DNA of 64,000 bases from positions 19,849,849 to 19,913,848 of the forward strand of contig NC_135553.1 in the NCBI RefSeq assembly GCF_964340395.1, read 5' to 3'. Made by a program: the position numbers and the translations under genes. Position 1 is the stretch's first letter; every line of letters begins with the position of its first letter. Below the pieces are notes generated by a model. The model made no database searches, was not told the origin of the DNA, and saw only the letters and a list, made by a program, of their open reading frames with translations. Positions 46,656 through 61,338 of the stretch are shown piece after piece. The DNA is from Glandiceps talaboti. Taxonomy: Eukaryota > Hemichordata > Enteropneusta > Spengelidae.

Positions 46656-48604
46656 TAATAGGGTTGTCCTCTAGGATCGATGCGGACTTATAGGGTGTCC
46701 TATTGGACGTTAATAGTTGTTTTGACGCCCACGGGGTTGTCCTATTGGATGCAAGTAGGGTACGTTGTCCTATAGGAATCGTGTCAAAAAAAACATAGGT
46801 TGCCCTTTAGGACTGCCCTTTTAAACTGTCCTGTAGGATTGCCCTATAGGAACCTATAGTATTTTTTAGTACATGTCTAGATCTGTAAAACATTCATGCT
46901 GGGTTTTGGTTGGTGACTAAAAATCCCATGTCTCCAGTGTAATTTTAACATGTGACCCCAACCAATAACTCAGTGTTTTCACCATTTCAGTATAGTGAGC
47001 AGATGGATGGTCAACCAGACATTTTTCCTCTCCAAATAAGGAGTTGAATTAAGTATTCAACCAATCAACTGCTATGCATGGTATCCTTGAAAAGACACAT
47101 AGCTTGATTTGCCAAGTATACGGGTTGTGCGCAGACAACACTTGCAAGGTCAACCATCCAATCATTGAGGCTACTCATGATCATTGTCATACGTACAAAA
47201 GCAATAAACGCACTAGGGCAATTACACTCTTTGTCATAAAAGCTTAACATTTGAGTGTTTGATACACAAAATCCATATCATGAAAGCTTAGCATTTGGGT
47301 GTTTGAGACACAATCCATATCATAAAAGTTTAGTATTTGAGGTTTTGTGCAACAGCCTGAGGTGACAAAACAAACAGTCCAGGCGAAACAACACTAACTT
47401 ATCTATCGACTCGCGTTGACGCAATGCTTGATGTCTTCTGTTTTAGAATAAATTGTTGAATGGGAAACCTCAAATGCTAAGCTTTTAAATTTTTATGACA
47501 AGGATTGTATGTGTGTCTCGAACACCCAGATGCTATTAAGCTTTTTTTTAATGACAAAGAGATTATACACTCTCAGCATCTAGGTAATTGATACTTGTAC
47601 TATTTTTAAAGGCTTTCTGTGGTAAAGAGGTTAAGCAATTTGCGTAAAGAAGTTTAGACATCAAATTTTAAGAATTGGGGGAAAAAGACTTAACGAAATT
47701 GGCATAGCCCTCAAAGTATTGATGACATTTTTAGGACCGAACTGATTGCACATCTTTTTTGATAATTAATGATCATACGTGAAAGACTAGTGAATTGGTG
47801 TTTTTATGATTGCAAATCATTAAAGAAACTGTTTACGTTCACCCCAGCCTTAATGTATTATAATCCTTATAAGAAGTACAAACACCTTACATCTCACTTC
47901 AGAATGACTTTAGTGGTCTGAGGAATTACAAATGTTGGCTACACCGTTACTTGACATTCCGAAGCAGGCTGTAACCTTTATAAATACAGGGTCTTATCAA
48001 ATGAAATTCTAATGACCAGCGTGAATGGAATAGACGCAGCTGTGATTTTCAAGATAAACTCAATTGATAAGACCCTTGCATCTAAAAAATTATACACTTT
48101 TTTCAAAGTCCATTTTAAACAATCAATGCCACATGAGGTATCTGATAATAGGAGGTCGTACAATACAAGGACGCCAATATATATGTAGACTGAGTGAAGT
48201 TGACCTAAGTCACTAGAAACGCTATTTTTTTTATCTCAGACAAGTAAAAGCAGACAAGTTTGCAAAGACAATGGATTGAACCTTAGTCTGAGATTGAACA
48301 AAAGACATCTATTTCATGACCTCCTGTTATCAGATACCTCACTTGGTTTTGATTGTTTGAATTGAACTTTCAAAAGAGTGTAATTGTTTATATACAGGGG
48401 TCTCAAGTACTCGATAAAAAGAACAGTAACTGCCTTAAATGGTAGATTTATTTTAAATAGTGACAGGTTTGTTTAGGGTTTAGACAAAATGTCCTGACCA
48501 GAAACAATTCCTTTTTTGGCCTTACAGCAGTGCAGGATAAATGATCATGAGCATGTAAAACCGTTCATAGATAATCGGGTGCTGTAAAATTAATATTTAC
48601 TAAC

Positions 48605-48680
48605 CTGCCGCTGTACGTGATATTAAACTCACGAATACCAACATCAGTTGGATTATTGTCAACCGTATTCTGGAAAACAT
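48605..48680 (-). CDS. Candidate signal-peptide exon (right copy)
   Basis: This is the identical second copy of the signal-peptide exon at 8827-8902, with the same phase-1 donor at 48604. It lies upstream, in minus-strand order, of the exons at 26212-26616 and 24167-24508. All three share phase 1, so splicing them would give an in-frame precursor: signal peptide, six-cysteine module, two CCP domains. The implied first intron is about 22 kb, or contains exons I did not find. Transcript data are the only way to confirm the link. Confidence 0.45.
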
Positions 48681-49737
48681 AATAAGGATATCATCTATAA
48701 GCAAGAAGTCGTAAAGAAAACAAAGATTGCATATTGAGTAAAAAAAGTACCAACATAAATACAATCGAAACAATTTTTTTAAATATAGAAATCTGAAAAA
48801 GAAATTGTTTCTTGCTTGATTTATACTATCAAGAGTTTTAAAACAAATATGATCCAACAATTCAGATGTGTGATGCCTGTGAATTTTAATTAAAAAATTT
48901 AGCTGTGTTTCTGTTCTTCCGTAAAATGCATGTTAAACCAGATTTAAACTGAATGCCCTCCATAAGGGGAGGCTTGCAAATTCATGATTTATGCAAGAAA
49001 TTTAGCTACATATGTGATTTTTGTCAAGTCCCATGGTGAAAGTCAGTTGTCAAAAACGTTGTTCAAATGCCAGAAAAGCTTGCAATCTTGGACTGCACTG
49101 GGCTTTTATGATCTCCTACATACCCCGGATATGTACACCCGTTTCCACGGCAAATAATAAATGACATTGAAACCCACATTGCGCATCAGTAAGTTTACAT
49201 ACTTCATGGTAGACATCGTAACAATGAAGTGATTAGGTATTATTGCCCTACTTTGTAAAATGTATACATACTTGTTTCAATTGAGATTGACAGATGCACC
49301 ATGCATCTGCTCCAAATCGTACACATGCGTGAAAGGTGTGAAGTGAGCAGACTATCGTGACTGTATATTTTGCAATAAAGCTTACAGATTATGTGTATTT
49401 TTAGTGCTCTCCTCCTTGCTTTGATGTAATAATCTTCAGATTTAATGAAAATATCAATACAAATACTTGAAACCCCTGAAAACAGAGTCTTTCTCAGTGT
49501 AGAACAACAGCGTGTATCCGTACCGTAGCTTCCTGGTTTACCTTACATTGATGTTGGTGGCGCACTTTCGAAACGAAGTGCATGTGCGACCAGCCGATCG
49601 AGTAATTAATTACGCAAATTTACATTTATATTCATGGGATTTTTACCAAACCATAATCAGTTCTTGCCATTACTCAACGGAACACTTGTGCAAAATTTCG
49701 TTTGAATTGAGCCAGCCATTTTGGAGAAAACAATGAA

Positions 49738-49812
<75 letters not shown>

Positions 49813-50151
49813 AACAAACAAACAATCAAACAAACACACACACACACACACACACACATACACACACAGAGGCATTTCAGCCCTAATGTATCTCCTTCCT
49901 TATGGAAGGAAAAAATGGCTATATTTTCGCTAGACCTCAATACCAATACCTCTCTGTATCAAGACCTAATCGATAACAACTTAACTATGAAGCAATTTGT
50001 TCATTAACATAATACTAGTAACAAGTATGTGTATGGGATTGTGTAACACAGATGCATAATAATAATGGTAACATTCCAAAGAAAAACGCAAGAAAATGTA
50101 GCGCTGAACGTAGACGCGAATTTTGAAGTATAAATTTAATTCGTAATATGC

Positions 50152-50886
50152 ATGTTATTTCTACCTCCCGTAAGGGCAGTTTATGTTATACCTTTTAACT
50201 GTCTGTCTGTCTGTCTGTCTGCCTGTCTGTCTGTCTGTTTGTCTATGTATGTATATATGTGTATGTATGTATGTATGTATGTATGTATGTATGTATGTAT
50301 GTATGTATGTATGTATGTATGTATGTATGTGTGCGTCAGACTGAGGACACGATATCTCGAAAGCTAATGCATCGATTCTAATGAAACTTGCTACATATCT
50401 TCATATGAACACTAATTAATCATTTGCAAAATTCATGTTTTTGTAATTAGACTATGTCTTAAGAATTCAAACTTCAAATTCAATGTAATTTTGTACGTGT
50501 ATTAACCATAACAAAGCCTGTTGGCATACTTTTCAGTTTTAACAATTAGTGTGCATAATTAATTAGTGTTGGTAATAAGGCTATATCTAAAGAATGCACA
50601 CTTCAAATTCTGAGTTCATATGTCATATAATGTTTGTTGATGTAGCTTATAGTTTTAATTCATAATTTGCATAATTAATAATTTTTCGATTAGGTAATAT
50701 ATTAACTATGCAGGCTTGACATTTTATACAGTTTCATATAATTAACTTTCCAATTTAGAGGTACTTATTTATAATAGCTATATCTCAGAATTTTGCATTC
50801 CAATAATGTATGTAGAAGATCTATGGTTTTATCCTTAGAGTGATCCTATTTTTTACCTCTCGTAAGGGGGGGGGGTTATGTTATAC

Positions 50887-50944
<58 letters not shown>

Positions 50945-51518
50945 GGACATGATATCTCAAAACCTATCTTACCGATTCTAATTATACTTGCTACACATCT
51001 TCCCTATGCTAAACACCAGAACTAATACGATTTTGGTAAATATCCAATGAAGATTAATTAGTGATTTGCATAATCAATGGTTTTTAGTAATTACATCAAC
51101 CATAACAAAGCACACATATCCTATAAAGCCTGTTGGAATAGTTTTTAGTTTTAATGATTAGTGTGCATAATTAATTAGTTTCGGTAATTAGGCTATAACT
51201 AGAGAATTCACACTTCAAATTCCACAACATTTGGTATATATATCTAACATAATAAAGCACAAATGCCCTATAAAGGCAGTTGGCCTAGTTTTTAATGTTA
51301 GTGTGTAATTTGCATAAATTATTGATTTTCAGTAATTAAGTCATATATATCTAGAGAGTGCATACTTCAAATTCCACAAACTTTCGTGGTGCATACATCA
51401 ACCAGAAAAGGCCAAAATATCCTATAAAGCCTCGCATAGTTTTTATTTTTAAAGATTAATATGCATAATTAATTAGGTTCGGTAATTAGGCTATATCTTA
51501 ATAGGACTGTATTCCAAC
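50152..51518 (+). repeat. Complex AT-rich repeat block (right copy)
   Basis: Identical to 10374-11740. Confidence 0.8.
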
Positions 51519-52717
51519 AATATGTTTCTCATTACCCAACCGACCCAAATGTTTAGCTCCGACATCTACTTTTTTATTACAAATTTCGGTTTATTACAAA
51601 TTTCGGCAATTATTACAAATGTCGGTTGTACACAGCACTTTCGCTGGCAAAATAGGCAAGTGTCTGGACTGTCGACGCCATCTCTACAGTCATGGCAGCG
51701 GCGACGACAATTGCTCACAAACAGAGGATTTCTTTCATGACAAAAGTTATTCAAGTAGTGGACTTGAGAACATGCCAATTTTGTGGAGATTATGGGAAGG
51801 GCTTGTTACCAGGAATCCAATAAAAAGAAGTTAGAGATGAGGAAGAGGAGAGGGAGAGAAACGTGAACAAGATGATTTTTAAAATTTTTTTTATACTTTT
51901 TATAATTAACCGAATGACTCATATAGTTGCTAAGAGAAACATACAAAACAATATGATCACCTTTATGAGACATTTAAATCAGTTTGTTTTTTTAACTCTA
52001 ATGAGTACAATGTACACCATTCCTCACCGGGTTTATCACAGTGTGTACCAGTTCAGTTTTTTTACACTTGTTTGATATGGGATGGTGGGCGCACATTCTG
52101 TCGGCAATAAACCCGAATAGCCAGGCTGATAGATGGTCAAACATGGCGGCGGGGAGTGATAAACGTAATATGAAAGTTTATAATATATATATGTTATATG
52201 TACTTAAATTAGCAAAATAACGTTCTTGCATATAAAGAAAAGAGTTGAAATATAATATTAGGGTAGCTGTGCAAGTTTTTATGACATCTATCGGGAGATG
52301 TCATATTTGAATATATGAACACTGTCAGCCTGCACTTGATTGATTTCTCAGCCGAACTATTCCGAGCAAGAGACGGTGTAAGCCGGTCATGACGTCGACC
52401 GTTCGATTCCACGGGTCACTCAGTCCATCCACCATTGTGTATTATTGTGCCTTTTCAAGTGGTCTTCAATAACTCAAGACTACAATAGAGCCAAACATTT
52501 GAATGAAGATAAAAAAAGGTAGACAAGCTAAATGGAAAAAGTGACTACGTTTGCCACACACTGTATATTATTTATGTTACCATGGTGACAAAGTAACTGG
52601 TAATATTCCGACTAATTTACATGATGAGTCAACACTCCTTTTTAGCACTGACCATCGTCTGAGTTAATAACCAGGGGCTGTATGATTGTAATACGTTGCC
52701 AAGTAGATTGACATGTT

Positions 52718-53956
52718 GTTCTACACACATGGAAGACATTCACAATCATTCCAGTTCCAAAGAAGCCCAACCCTAAACAGTTAAACGGCGACTACCGGCC
52801 GATTACCTTGACATCAATTTTGTGCAAGTGTATGGGGAGTATTGTTATGAATTGAGTTATTGCTTTGTGAGGTAGTTAACAAGTTAGATCTCTTTCAGTT
52901 TGCGTATAAAGCCCACAGGGGTGTAGGGGATGCATCTATTACACTATCTTAATTGTACAGCATTTAGAACGTTAGAATTCGTACGTACGTACGGATTCGT
53001 TTTGATAGACTTCTCCAGCGCATTTAATACTATACAGTTATACGTTCTATTAAAGCATTTGATTGAGTTAAATGTTAATTCTAACTTAGTTCTTTGGATC
53101 CGCGACTTTCTTAAGGATAGACCTCAGCGGGTTTGCGTTAATGGTTATATGTCTGATGAAATAATTGTACTGAACGTTGTTGCTCCCCAAGGTTGGGTGT
53201 ATCACCCACATTTATACTGATCACATGAGATGCAATACTGCAATAAGTTGTCTGTTTAAATTTGCCGATGACATGGCACTTATTGGTCTATTACTTGATG
53301 AAGACTCTTTAGTTGATTATTTTTGTAATATTCACATTTTAAATAATTGGTGTAAAGACAGCTTTTTCGAAATGAATGTTGCAAAAATAAAAGAATTGGT
53401 TGTAGCACACAAAGTAATTTATCATTTCACGCCTGTATCAATGAATGACGATCGATTCTGTCGAAGTTGTTACTAGTTTCAAATACATTGGGTCAATTCT
53501 TGATGGCAAGCTCTCTTTCGCCGAAAACACAGTCTCTATCGCGAAAAAAGGCTCAACAGAGACTGTATCTCCTTATTAGGACATTAAAGTCATTTGATGT
53601 CAATCAGAATGTGCTGCAATTGGTATATAGGTCTATCATTGAAAGTGTTTTGACTTTCAATGTAATCCTTGTTGGTATGGTAACTTCACAGTTAAAAACA
53701 GGAGTAAACTCAACCGAATTGTAAACACAGCAGAGAAGATCATTGACTGTCGTCAAGTTACATTGGCATGTCACTATCACAAGGCAGTTAACAGGAAAGC
53801 TCGCTCTTAGAAAATTGTCAATGACCATGTGCAACCCTTCCACAGATCTTTTGATAAACTCCCATCTGGATGTCTTTGTTTTGTAAATTGACGTTTGAGC
53901 CTAAAGACAAATTTCCGCATTCGTATATGGATAATAAAGTTAGTGAATTGAATTGA
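52718..53956 (+). mobile_element. Decayed LINE (right copy)
   Basis: Identical to 12940-14178. Confidence 0.9.
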
Positions 53957-55005
53957 AGATACCTGGGCACTTCGTCATAAGCTCTGCTAATTCAATCCAT
54001 CATCGAGTGTTTCCACGACGCGACAATCGGAAAGTTCACGTCCAAATGAATTTGAAAATGCGCTAGAGAAGTCGACGTTGTTATGCTTGGTTCTGTTTGA
54101 AGCAGGGACGTGTTCTGTGAGGTCTGTCATGATCAACTCAGGTCAAAAGTATCCATGATAATTAAACTGTGTTTTGAACGTATATGTAGTAAATATATGC
54201 AGAAATGAGAACATGTATGTTAAGGCAGGCGCAAACAAAATCGCAAAAGAAATTTTAAAAAGGCAAATAGTTGCTTTGAAAAATAAAGTAAGTTTACCTC
54301 ATTTTCTTGGTTTCCTCTTGTCACCGTCTTCAGTACAAATACAAATAACAAATAGGTAATTCGCACTTGGTTGTATAGTTACCTATACGCATGCGTTACG
54401 ATTTATTCCCGCCCACATTGAGAGACACATTCTCCGATTGGTCGATTGTAAAGACTATATACGTTTGTAAAGAAACTACTTAGATAGTAATAACCCACGG
54501 AATGTTTCTTGACATCCGTCGCTAAAAAAAATTAACTTCGATGAACTGTAGATTTATATGTAAGAAATTTAGCTGTTGCTCATGACCTGATTATGTTGTG
54601 TTCTCAGTAATAACGGGAAGAAAGTATTGCGAGGTTTTGGTACACGTTTTCAGCCAAGTTTTGCAAAAACTCCTCAAATGTTTCGTTTGCGTGTTTTGAT
54701 TAACGACAACCCGTCTATGTCGGATATTTGGACAATTTATACAAATATTACAACGTTGTGTGTTCTGATAATGGTCTGTTGGTACCTTTGAATTCACGTT
54801 ATTTTACGAGCGAAGACACTCCTCTTGAGCTCGTAAAATAACGTGAATTTAAAGGACAAATGCAAGTGTAATAAAAATACAGCTGTGAAGATATATTGCA
54901 GACTAAGGGTCGGTATATGTCTTTGCAACTTGAAATAAATAAATAAAGGAATGATATGCCTGAATGAAACAGTTGTGTAGATGTTGATAACAGTGGATAT
55001 GTGGA

Positions 55006-55343
55006 GTCGTGATGGATGAGTGGTTAGAGTGACCGGCTTGGAATCTACATGGTGCAGGTTCAAGCCCTCTTGCTGCCTACTGTTTGCTTCTGTGACTAAA
55101 GTCTTTGGGCAAGATTGGTGCCTCAGTCAACCCAGCTGTATCATTGGGGACCTGGTAGGATGTAGGTTATAATATAAAGGCTTTAATCCCATCCGCTTAA
55201 ATGGCTGCAATGAATTGTATGCTCCCCGGGGAGTTAAGGAAGACTAAAGAGCCGTTGTACCCGTCTGATCCGAGCCAGAGGTAATAATTGTACATTGAGC
55301 ACGGCGTGGGAAAGTGCTATATAAGAACCCAATATTATTATGT
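55006..55343 (+). mobile_element. tRNA-derived SINE (right copy)
   Basis: Identical to 15228-15565. Confidence 0.85.
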
Positions 55344-55712
55344 TTTTTATACAAAGTAAGACCATGTCTTTACAACTTGAAATCAATAAAGGGACAATAT
55401 ACGATGTCTTTACAACTTGAAATCAATAAAAGGACGTCGACAATGTAATGACCTTGCCCTATTTAGAGGTTACAAATTAAACCTATGCAATGTCCAGTGA
55501 CCATTTCGTCTCTGTTTATGTCTCTGTCAACGTTCAAATCCTAACGACATAATATATTACAAGTTTAAAAATGTCGAGAAAATCCCCAAATATGCAGCCG
55601 CCAATCAAATGTTCTAACAATGCCAGAAGATAATTCTAATGTAACAGTATATTTATAAATATCACAGCCAACGAATGGTATGTTGTCTACTGTTGCCATT
55701 GCCATCTGAATA

Positions 55713-55841
55713 GAAGTGACAATCAACGTCGATGATGGGTGTAACCCTGCCTGTAGTGACACTACCAGAACTTGCACTAACAATGGTGAATGGATTGGAA
55801 GAATTCCAACTTATATCAAAGTAGCACATATGATGTACTAA
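55713..55841 (+). pseudogene. Decayed CCP exon relic (right copy)
   Basis: This is the second copy of the relic at 15935-16063, with the same Cys losses and the same stop. Confidence 0.65.
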
Positions 55842-55860
55842 TCTTTGCTGTTCTTTATAG

Positions 55861-56032
55861 TGTCACAATTTCGTTTGCAATACTGAGAATATGTTTTTAC
55901 GCACCTGAAACATATAGTCTTGGTCATTGCTTTCTATATTATCCCATAGACCCTACGTCTATGCTTATCCCAAGGAATTAATCTACGAATTACGTAATGC
56001 TCCGAGTATGATTCCACAAATTTGAGCCGCAG
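55861..56032 (+). pseudogene. Possible decayed membrane/juxtamembrane exon (right copy)
   Basis: Same sequence, splice-like borders and interrupting palindrome as 16083-16254. Confidence 0.25.
55945..55963. mobile_element. Micro-palindromic insertion, CATAGAC family (right copy)
   Basis: Identical to 16167-16185. Confidence 0.65.
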
Positions 56033-57130
56033 GTGAGTATATACTTATCATAGTAGTGCGTAGATTCGTACACAGAGCTTTATGGCGTAAGTTATTATAG
56101 ATTACGAGTGAGTTTATCTTTGTCTTATTATTATTTTCCAAGTAATGTCCTATAATATGTTTTGTTTGCTTTCCATTATTGTGCATTATTATATAGGTAT
56201 AATAGAGTCTATATCAGTTCTCGTACTTAAAATAGCACATACACACACCTACACAGTCATGTTCCAATTGTCACTGAGTTAAACTTGTTCTTTCCAGAAC
56301 CACTTACATAAAACATGGACAGACAGAAAGGAGCCGGTTATCGTCAAATATTTCAAAAAATAACCCCAAAATAAAGAATTTCCCGATGATTAAAAAGATT
56401 AGATTATCACATGCCTATAACAAATAAACCGGAAAAAAACTATGCAAAGCTGTTGAATATTGTTGAACAACGGGTGAATTGCACATGAAACAATGCAGTT
56501 ATATCAAAGTTGATATATAATAGTTACTGCTTCGACTTATTTATTGTAGGCGTGAATTGAAGTGAACTTTCGAAAGTAGTAGACAACAAAATATATTCTA
56601 TCATAGCATGCGCTCGGAAAGATGTTGTCGTTGAACAAAAAATATGTATTAATCGTATACCATGATAATCCAAGGTTATGACAACCTGTGTCTATGTCAC
56701 TGGTTCTGGAGAACTTATTTTCCAAATCACCATTATGATTGGCGATAAGTCACCTTAGGTCAATCGTACATTACTAAGCTAGACTTAATTTTTATTTTAA
56801 ATTGTTATAAATATTACCTGTATGAAATAAGCATGTAATATTATGCACTTAATTGCCTGTTTCGAATTTGTACTCTTTAAAAAACGATTATATCCTCGAG
56901 CTCGTAGTGTGCGTATGTGTACACATGTGTGTGTGTATGTATGTAGAATGTATGTATGTATGTATGTATGTATGTATGTATGTATGTATGTATGTATGTA
57001 TGTATGTATGTATGTATGTATGTATGCATGCATGCATGTATGTGTATGTGTGCGTTTGTTTGTTTGTGTATGGTTTTTAGTAATTAAGCTATATTTTAAG
57101 AACACAAACTTCCTATGAAGGCAGTTGGCC

Positions 57131-57190
<60 letters not shown>

Positions 57191-57390
57191 GTATGTATGT
57201 ATGTATGTATGTATGTATGTATGTATGTATGTATGTATGTATGTACATTGTATGTATGTATGTATGTATGTATGTATGTATGTATGTATGTATGTATGTA
57301 TGTGTGTATGTGTGTATGTGTGTATGTGTGTGTGTATGCATGCATGTATGCATGCATGCATGCATGCATGTATATATGTGTGTATGTATG

Positions 57391-57424
<34 letters not shown>

Positions 57425-57851
57425 TGTATGTATGTATGTATGTATGTATGTATGTATGTATGCATGTGTATGTATGTATGTATGTATGTATGTATGTATG
57501 TATGTATGTATGTATGCATGCATATCTGCCTGCCTCTGTGTGTCTGTGTGATGCCCTATAGTGTATCCACTATACCAACCAATCAACTAATCAATCCGAT
57601 CATTTAATGCATATATCAATGAAACAATACAAAAGGTATATATTTCTTTTCTTACGTAGTTTCTCTCCAAAGTCTTCCATAAAAACAAATGATGACGATT
57701 TCAATTTCATATTTTGGTCGTGGCCCATATTAACAACATATTTCACCCACCATTTTATTGTGTCCAACTACTCGTATTGTGTGAATAATTTATACCATAC
57801 TGTAATTGTGTACATATAAATACAAATTACTTTTTTCTCTCTGTTTCCCAG

Positions 57852-58047
57852 TATCTACTACCCGGAGTCTGAACACGATTTGTCAAACAGGAATGAAATA
57901 CCACCCTCTTACGTCACAGTTATCAGTGACAATGTACATTCCGACAGTGAAGGTAGTTCATATCATGAGGACCGTAATAAACTTCCGCCAGCATATGAAG
58001 AAGTTGCATCTCCACATTTGGAAATCAGCAATATGCTAATGAGTTGA
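57852..58047 (+). CDS. Terminal exon A, PPxY tail (right unit)
   Basis: Identical to 18074-18269, with the same acceptor and TGA stop. Confidence 0.58.
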
Positions 58048-58877
58048 AAATCTTGATAATATCTATTCATTTTCCATCAAAATTTCTTTGGAATTTTTAT
58101 CAACTTATTTGCGTTGTACATTGCTCATTGAATCATGTCGTGTCATCTATTGCTTAGTTTTCAGGAGCCCACAGCATATATGTATATAGAATTCACGAGA
58201 TGTTGTAATGGTAAAAACTTTGAGCTTGGAATTAAAAGAGTAGACATTACAAATTCACACTAAAGAGTTACCGCAAAGTTAGCATTTCAGCAACATTTCT
58301 TGACTCAAACTGCATACACAATAAACAGTCGCAGTGCTACGTTTAAATTCGAAAGAACACCCATCTCCCATCGAGGAAATTAGGCATATAGTCACGTAGT
58401 GATACACATGTTTCTGTCCAAAACATAAATATATAAAGTAGGACAAATGTGACCAAATCTTGTGCGCAAACATGAAATACAAACCAATCCTGTCACATGT
58501 GATTGAAAGTACTACTTTCAGAACCAGTTTCCTTGATAAAAAAGTTCTTAACATCATTTCAGGTACCACTGCCGTATATGAAAGTTTGCTATCTATCCCT
58601 TTTGAAATAAATGAAATTTGGAGATCATCTTGTTTTCAAGCAAATTGACACACACATACACATACATATATACATACATACATATACATACATAATAATG
58701 TTGGTTTCTTATATAGCGCTTTCCCACTCCGTGCATATTTTGGTCGTGGCCCATATTAACAACATATTTCACCCACCATTTTATTGTGTCCAACTACTCG
58801 TATTGTGTGAATAATTTATACCATACTATAAATGTGTACATATAAATACAAATTACTTTTTTCTCTCTGTTTCCCAG

Positions 58878-59073
58878 TACCTACTACCCGGAGTCTGAAC
58901 ACGATTTGTCAAACAGGAATGAAATACCACCCTCTTACGACACAGTTATCAGTGACAATGTACATTCCGACAGTGAAGGTAGTTCATATCATGAGGACCG
59001 TAATGAACTTCCGCCAGCATATGAAGAAGTTGCATCTCCACATTTGGAAATCAGCAATATGCTAATGAGTTGA
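58878..59073 (+). CDS. Terminal exon B, PPxY tail (right unit)
   Basis: Identical to 19100-19295, with the D and E variants of the duplicated tail. Confidence 0.56.
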
Positions 59074-59733
59074 AAATCTTGATAATATCTATTCATTTTC
59101 CATCAAAATTTCTTTGGAATTTTTATCAACTTATTTGCGTTGTACTTTGCTCATTGAATCATGTCGTGTCACCTATTGCTTAGTTTTCAGGCGCCCACAA
59201 CATATATGTATATAGAATTCACGAGATGTTGTAATGGTAAAAACTTTGAGCTTGGAATTAAAAGAGTAGACATTACAAATTCACACTAAAGAGTTACCGC
59301 AAAGTTAGCATTTCAGCAACAAAAACCGTATTTCTTGACTCAAACTGCATACACAATAAACAGTCGCAGTGCTACGTTTAAATTCGAAAGAACACCCATC
59401 TCCCATCGAGGACATTAGGCATATAGTCACGTAGTGATACACATGTTTCTGTCCAAAACATAAATATATAAAGTAGGACAAATGTGACCAAATCTTGTGC
59501 GCAAACATGAAATACAAACCAATCCTGTCACATGTGATTGAAAGTACTACTTTCAGAACCAGTTTCCTTGATAAAAAAGTTCTTAACATCATTTCAGGTA
59601 CCACTGCCGTATATGAAAGTTTGCTATCTATCCCTTTTGAAATAAATGAAATTTGGAGATCATCTTGTTTTCAAGCAAATTGACACACACATACACATAC
59701 ATACATGCATACATACATACATACATACATACA

Positions 59734-59765
<32 letters not shown>

Positions 59766-59771
59766 CATACA

Positions 59772-60105
59772 TAATAATGTTGGTTTCTTATATAGCGCTT
59801 TCCCACTCCGTGCTCAAAGCGCTTTACAATTATTACCCCTGGCTCGGATCAGAACAGCACAACGGCCCTTTAGTCTTCCTCAACTCCCCGGGGAGCATAC
59901 AATCCATTGCAGCCATTTAAGCGCATAGGATTAAAGCCTTCACATTGCAACCTACATCCTACCAGGTCCCCAGTTATACAGCTGGTTTGACTGAGGCACT
60001 GTCGTGGTTTAAATCTTGCCCAAGGATTTTAGCCACTCAGAAACAAACAGCAGGCAGCGACGGGGCTCGAACCTGCAACCTGTAGATAGATTCCAAGCCG
60101 GTCAC
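59772..60105 (-). mobile_element. tRNA-derived SINE, reverse (right copy)
   Basis: Identical to 19994-20327. Confidence 0.85.
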
Positions 60106-60245
60106 ATACATACATACATACATACATACATACATACATACATACATACATACGTACATAAATACATCCATCCATCCATCCATCCATCCACACACACACA
60201 CACACACACATACATACACACACATACATACATACATACATACAT

Positions 60246-60280
<35 letters not shown>

Positions 60281-60386
60281 TATTCATACATTCATACATA
60301 CATACATACATACATACATACATACATACATACATACATACATACATACATACATACATACATACATACATGCATACATACATGCA

Positions 60387-60418
<32 letters not shown>

Positions 60419-61227
60419 CACACATACATACATACATACATACATACATACATACATACATACATACATACATACATACATACATACACATGACTCCACA
60501 ATATACATACACATGACTCCACAATTAACTGAGTTCGTACACCATCATTTTTTATTAAGCCAAGCTTAAGGTTACTCAGAAATCGGGCTCAGATCGTAGA
60601 CTAATTTGTAGCAGTTTCCATTATGTCCACCCCAAATCCAGTTCAAAATTAATTCTTGTCTAGATATCTATTCCAGCCCGAGTTCTAGTTCTTCCTTAGT
60701 GTTTATTATGCATTCATTGTATCGGTATTTGCTATGTAATAAAAACATGTCACTCCAATGACTAAAGTGGCTATTAATCTTTAGTAAAAATTATTTTAAC
60801 AATTATATTGAAATAAAAGAAATGATAATTAACCTTATAACAATATCATTTTTATCATTTTTTACACAAAATGTTTAAGAAAATTTAAACTGAAATCATT
60901 ATAGCTTTAACTTTTTTTATGCATATTTCAAGCAAACAAAAGTATGATGTAAATTATGGAAACGTTTTACCTTTCTCCTACAAATCACAGAGTATCTCTA
61001 TGAAGTGTTATGCTATCTGTTGCTTTCAATAGGAAACTTACAATCCAGACTGAGCATGCTCAGATGCAAAGGACCATGAGATTATCTGTGGTTATTGTTA
61101 TGCCTAATCTGGATTACTGATGAATTAACCTCCCACAATGATCAGAGTTACTATGAATTGGTTATTTGTGGTTACAAACAGTGTAACAATATTTTTTACA
61201 ATAATAATTAATTAGTATTCGTTATCA

Positions 61228-61338
61228 CATTTCCCATGATGCAACATTCAACATGGCGGGTTTACAAGTCCCCTATTGGCTATGGAATGCTGAAACTTTA
61301 CCATATATAACAGAATGCATAGTGATCACACAACGGGT
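61228..61338 (+). promoter_or_regulatory. Promoter-like motif cluster (right copy)
   Basis: Identical to 21450-21560. Confidence 0.3.

Larger units (their letters stand above)
57708..59768 (+). repeat. Nested 1.03-kb tandem duplication, right copy
   Basis: Units A and B repeated at +39,778 with the same 9-bp indel between them. Confidence 0.9.
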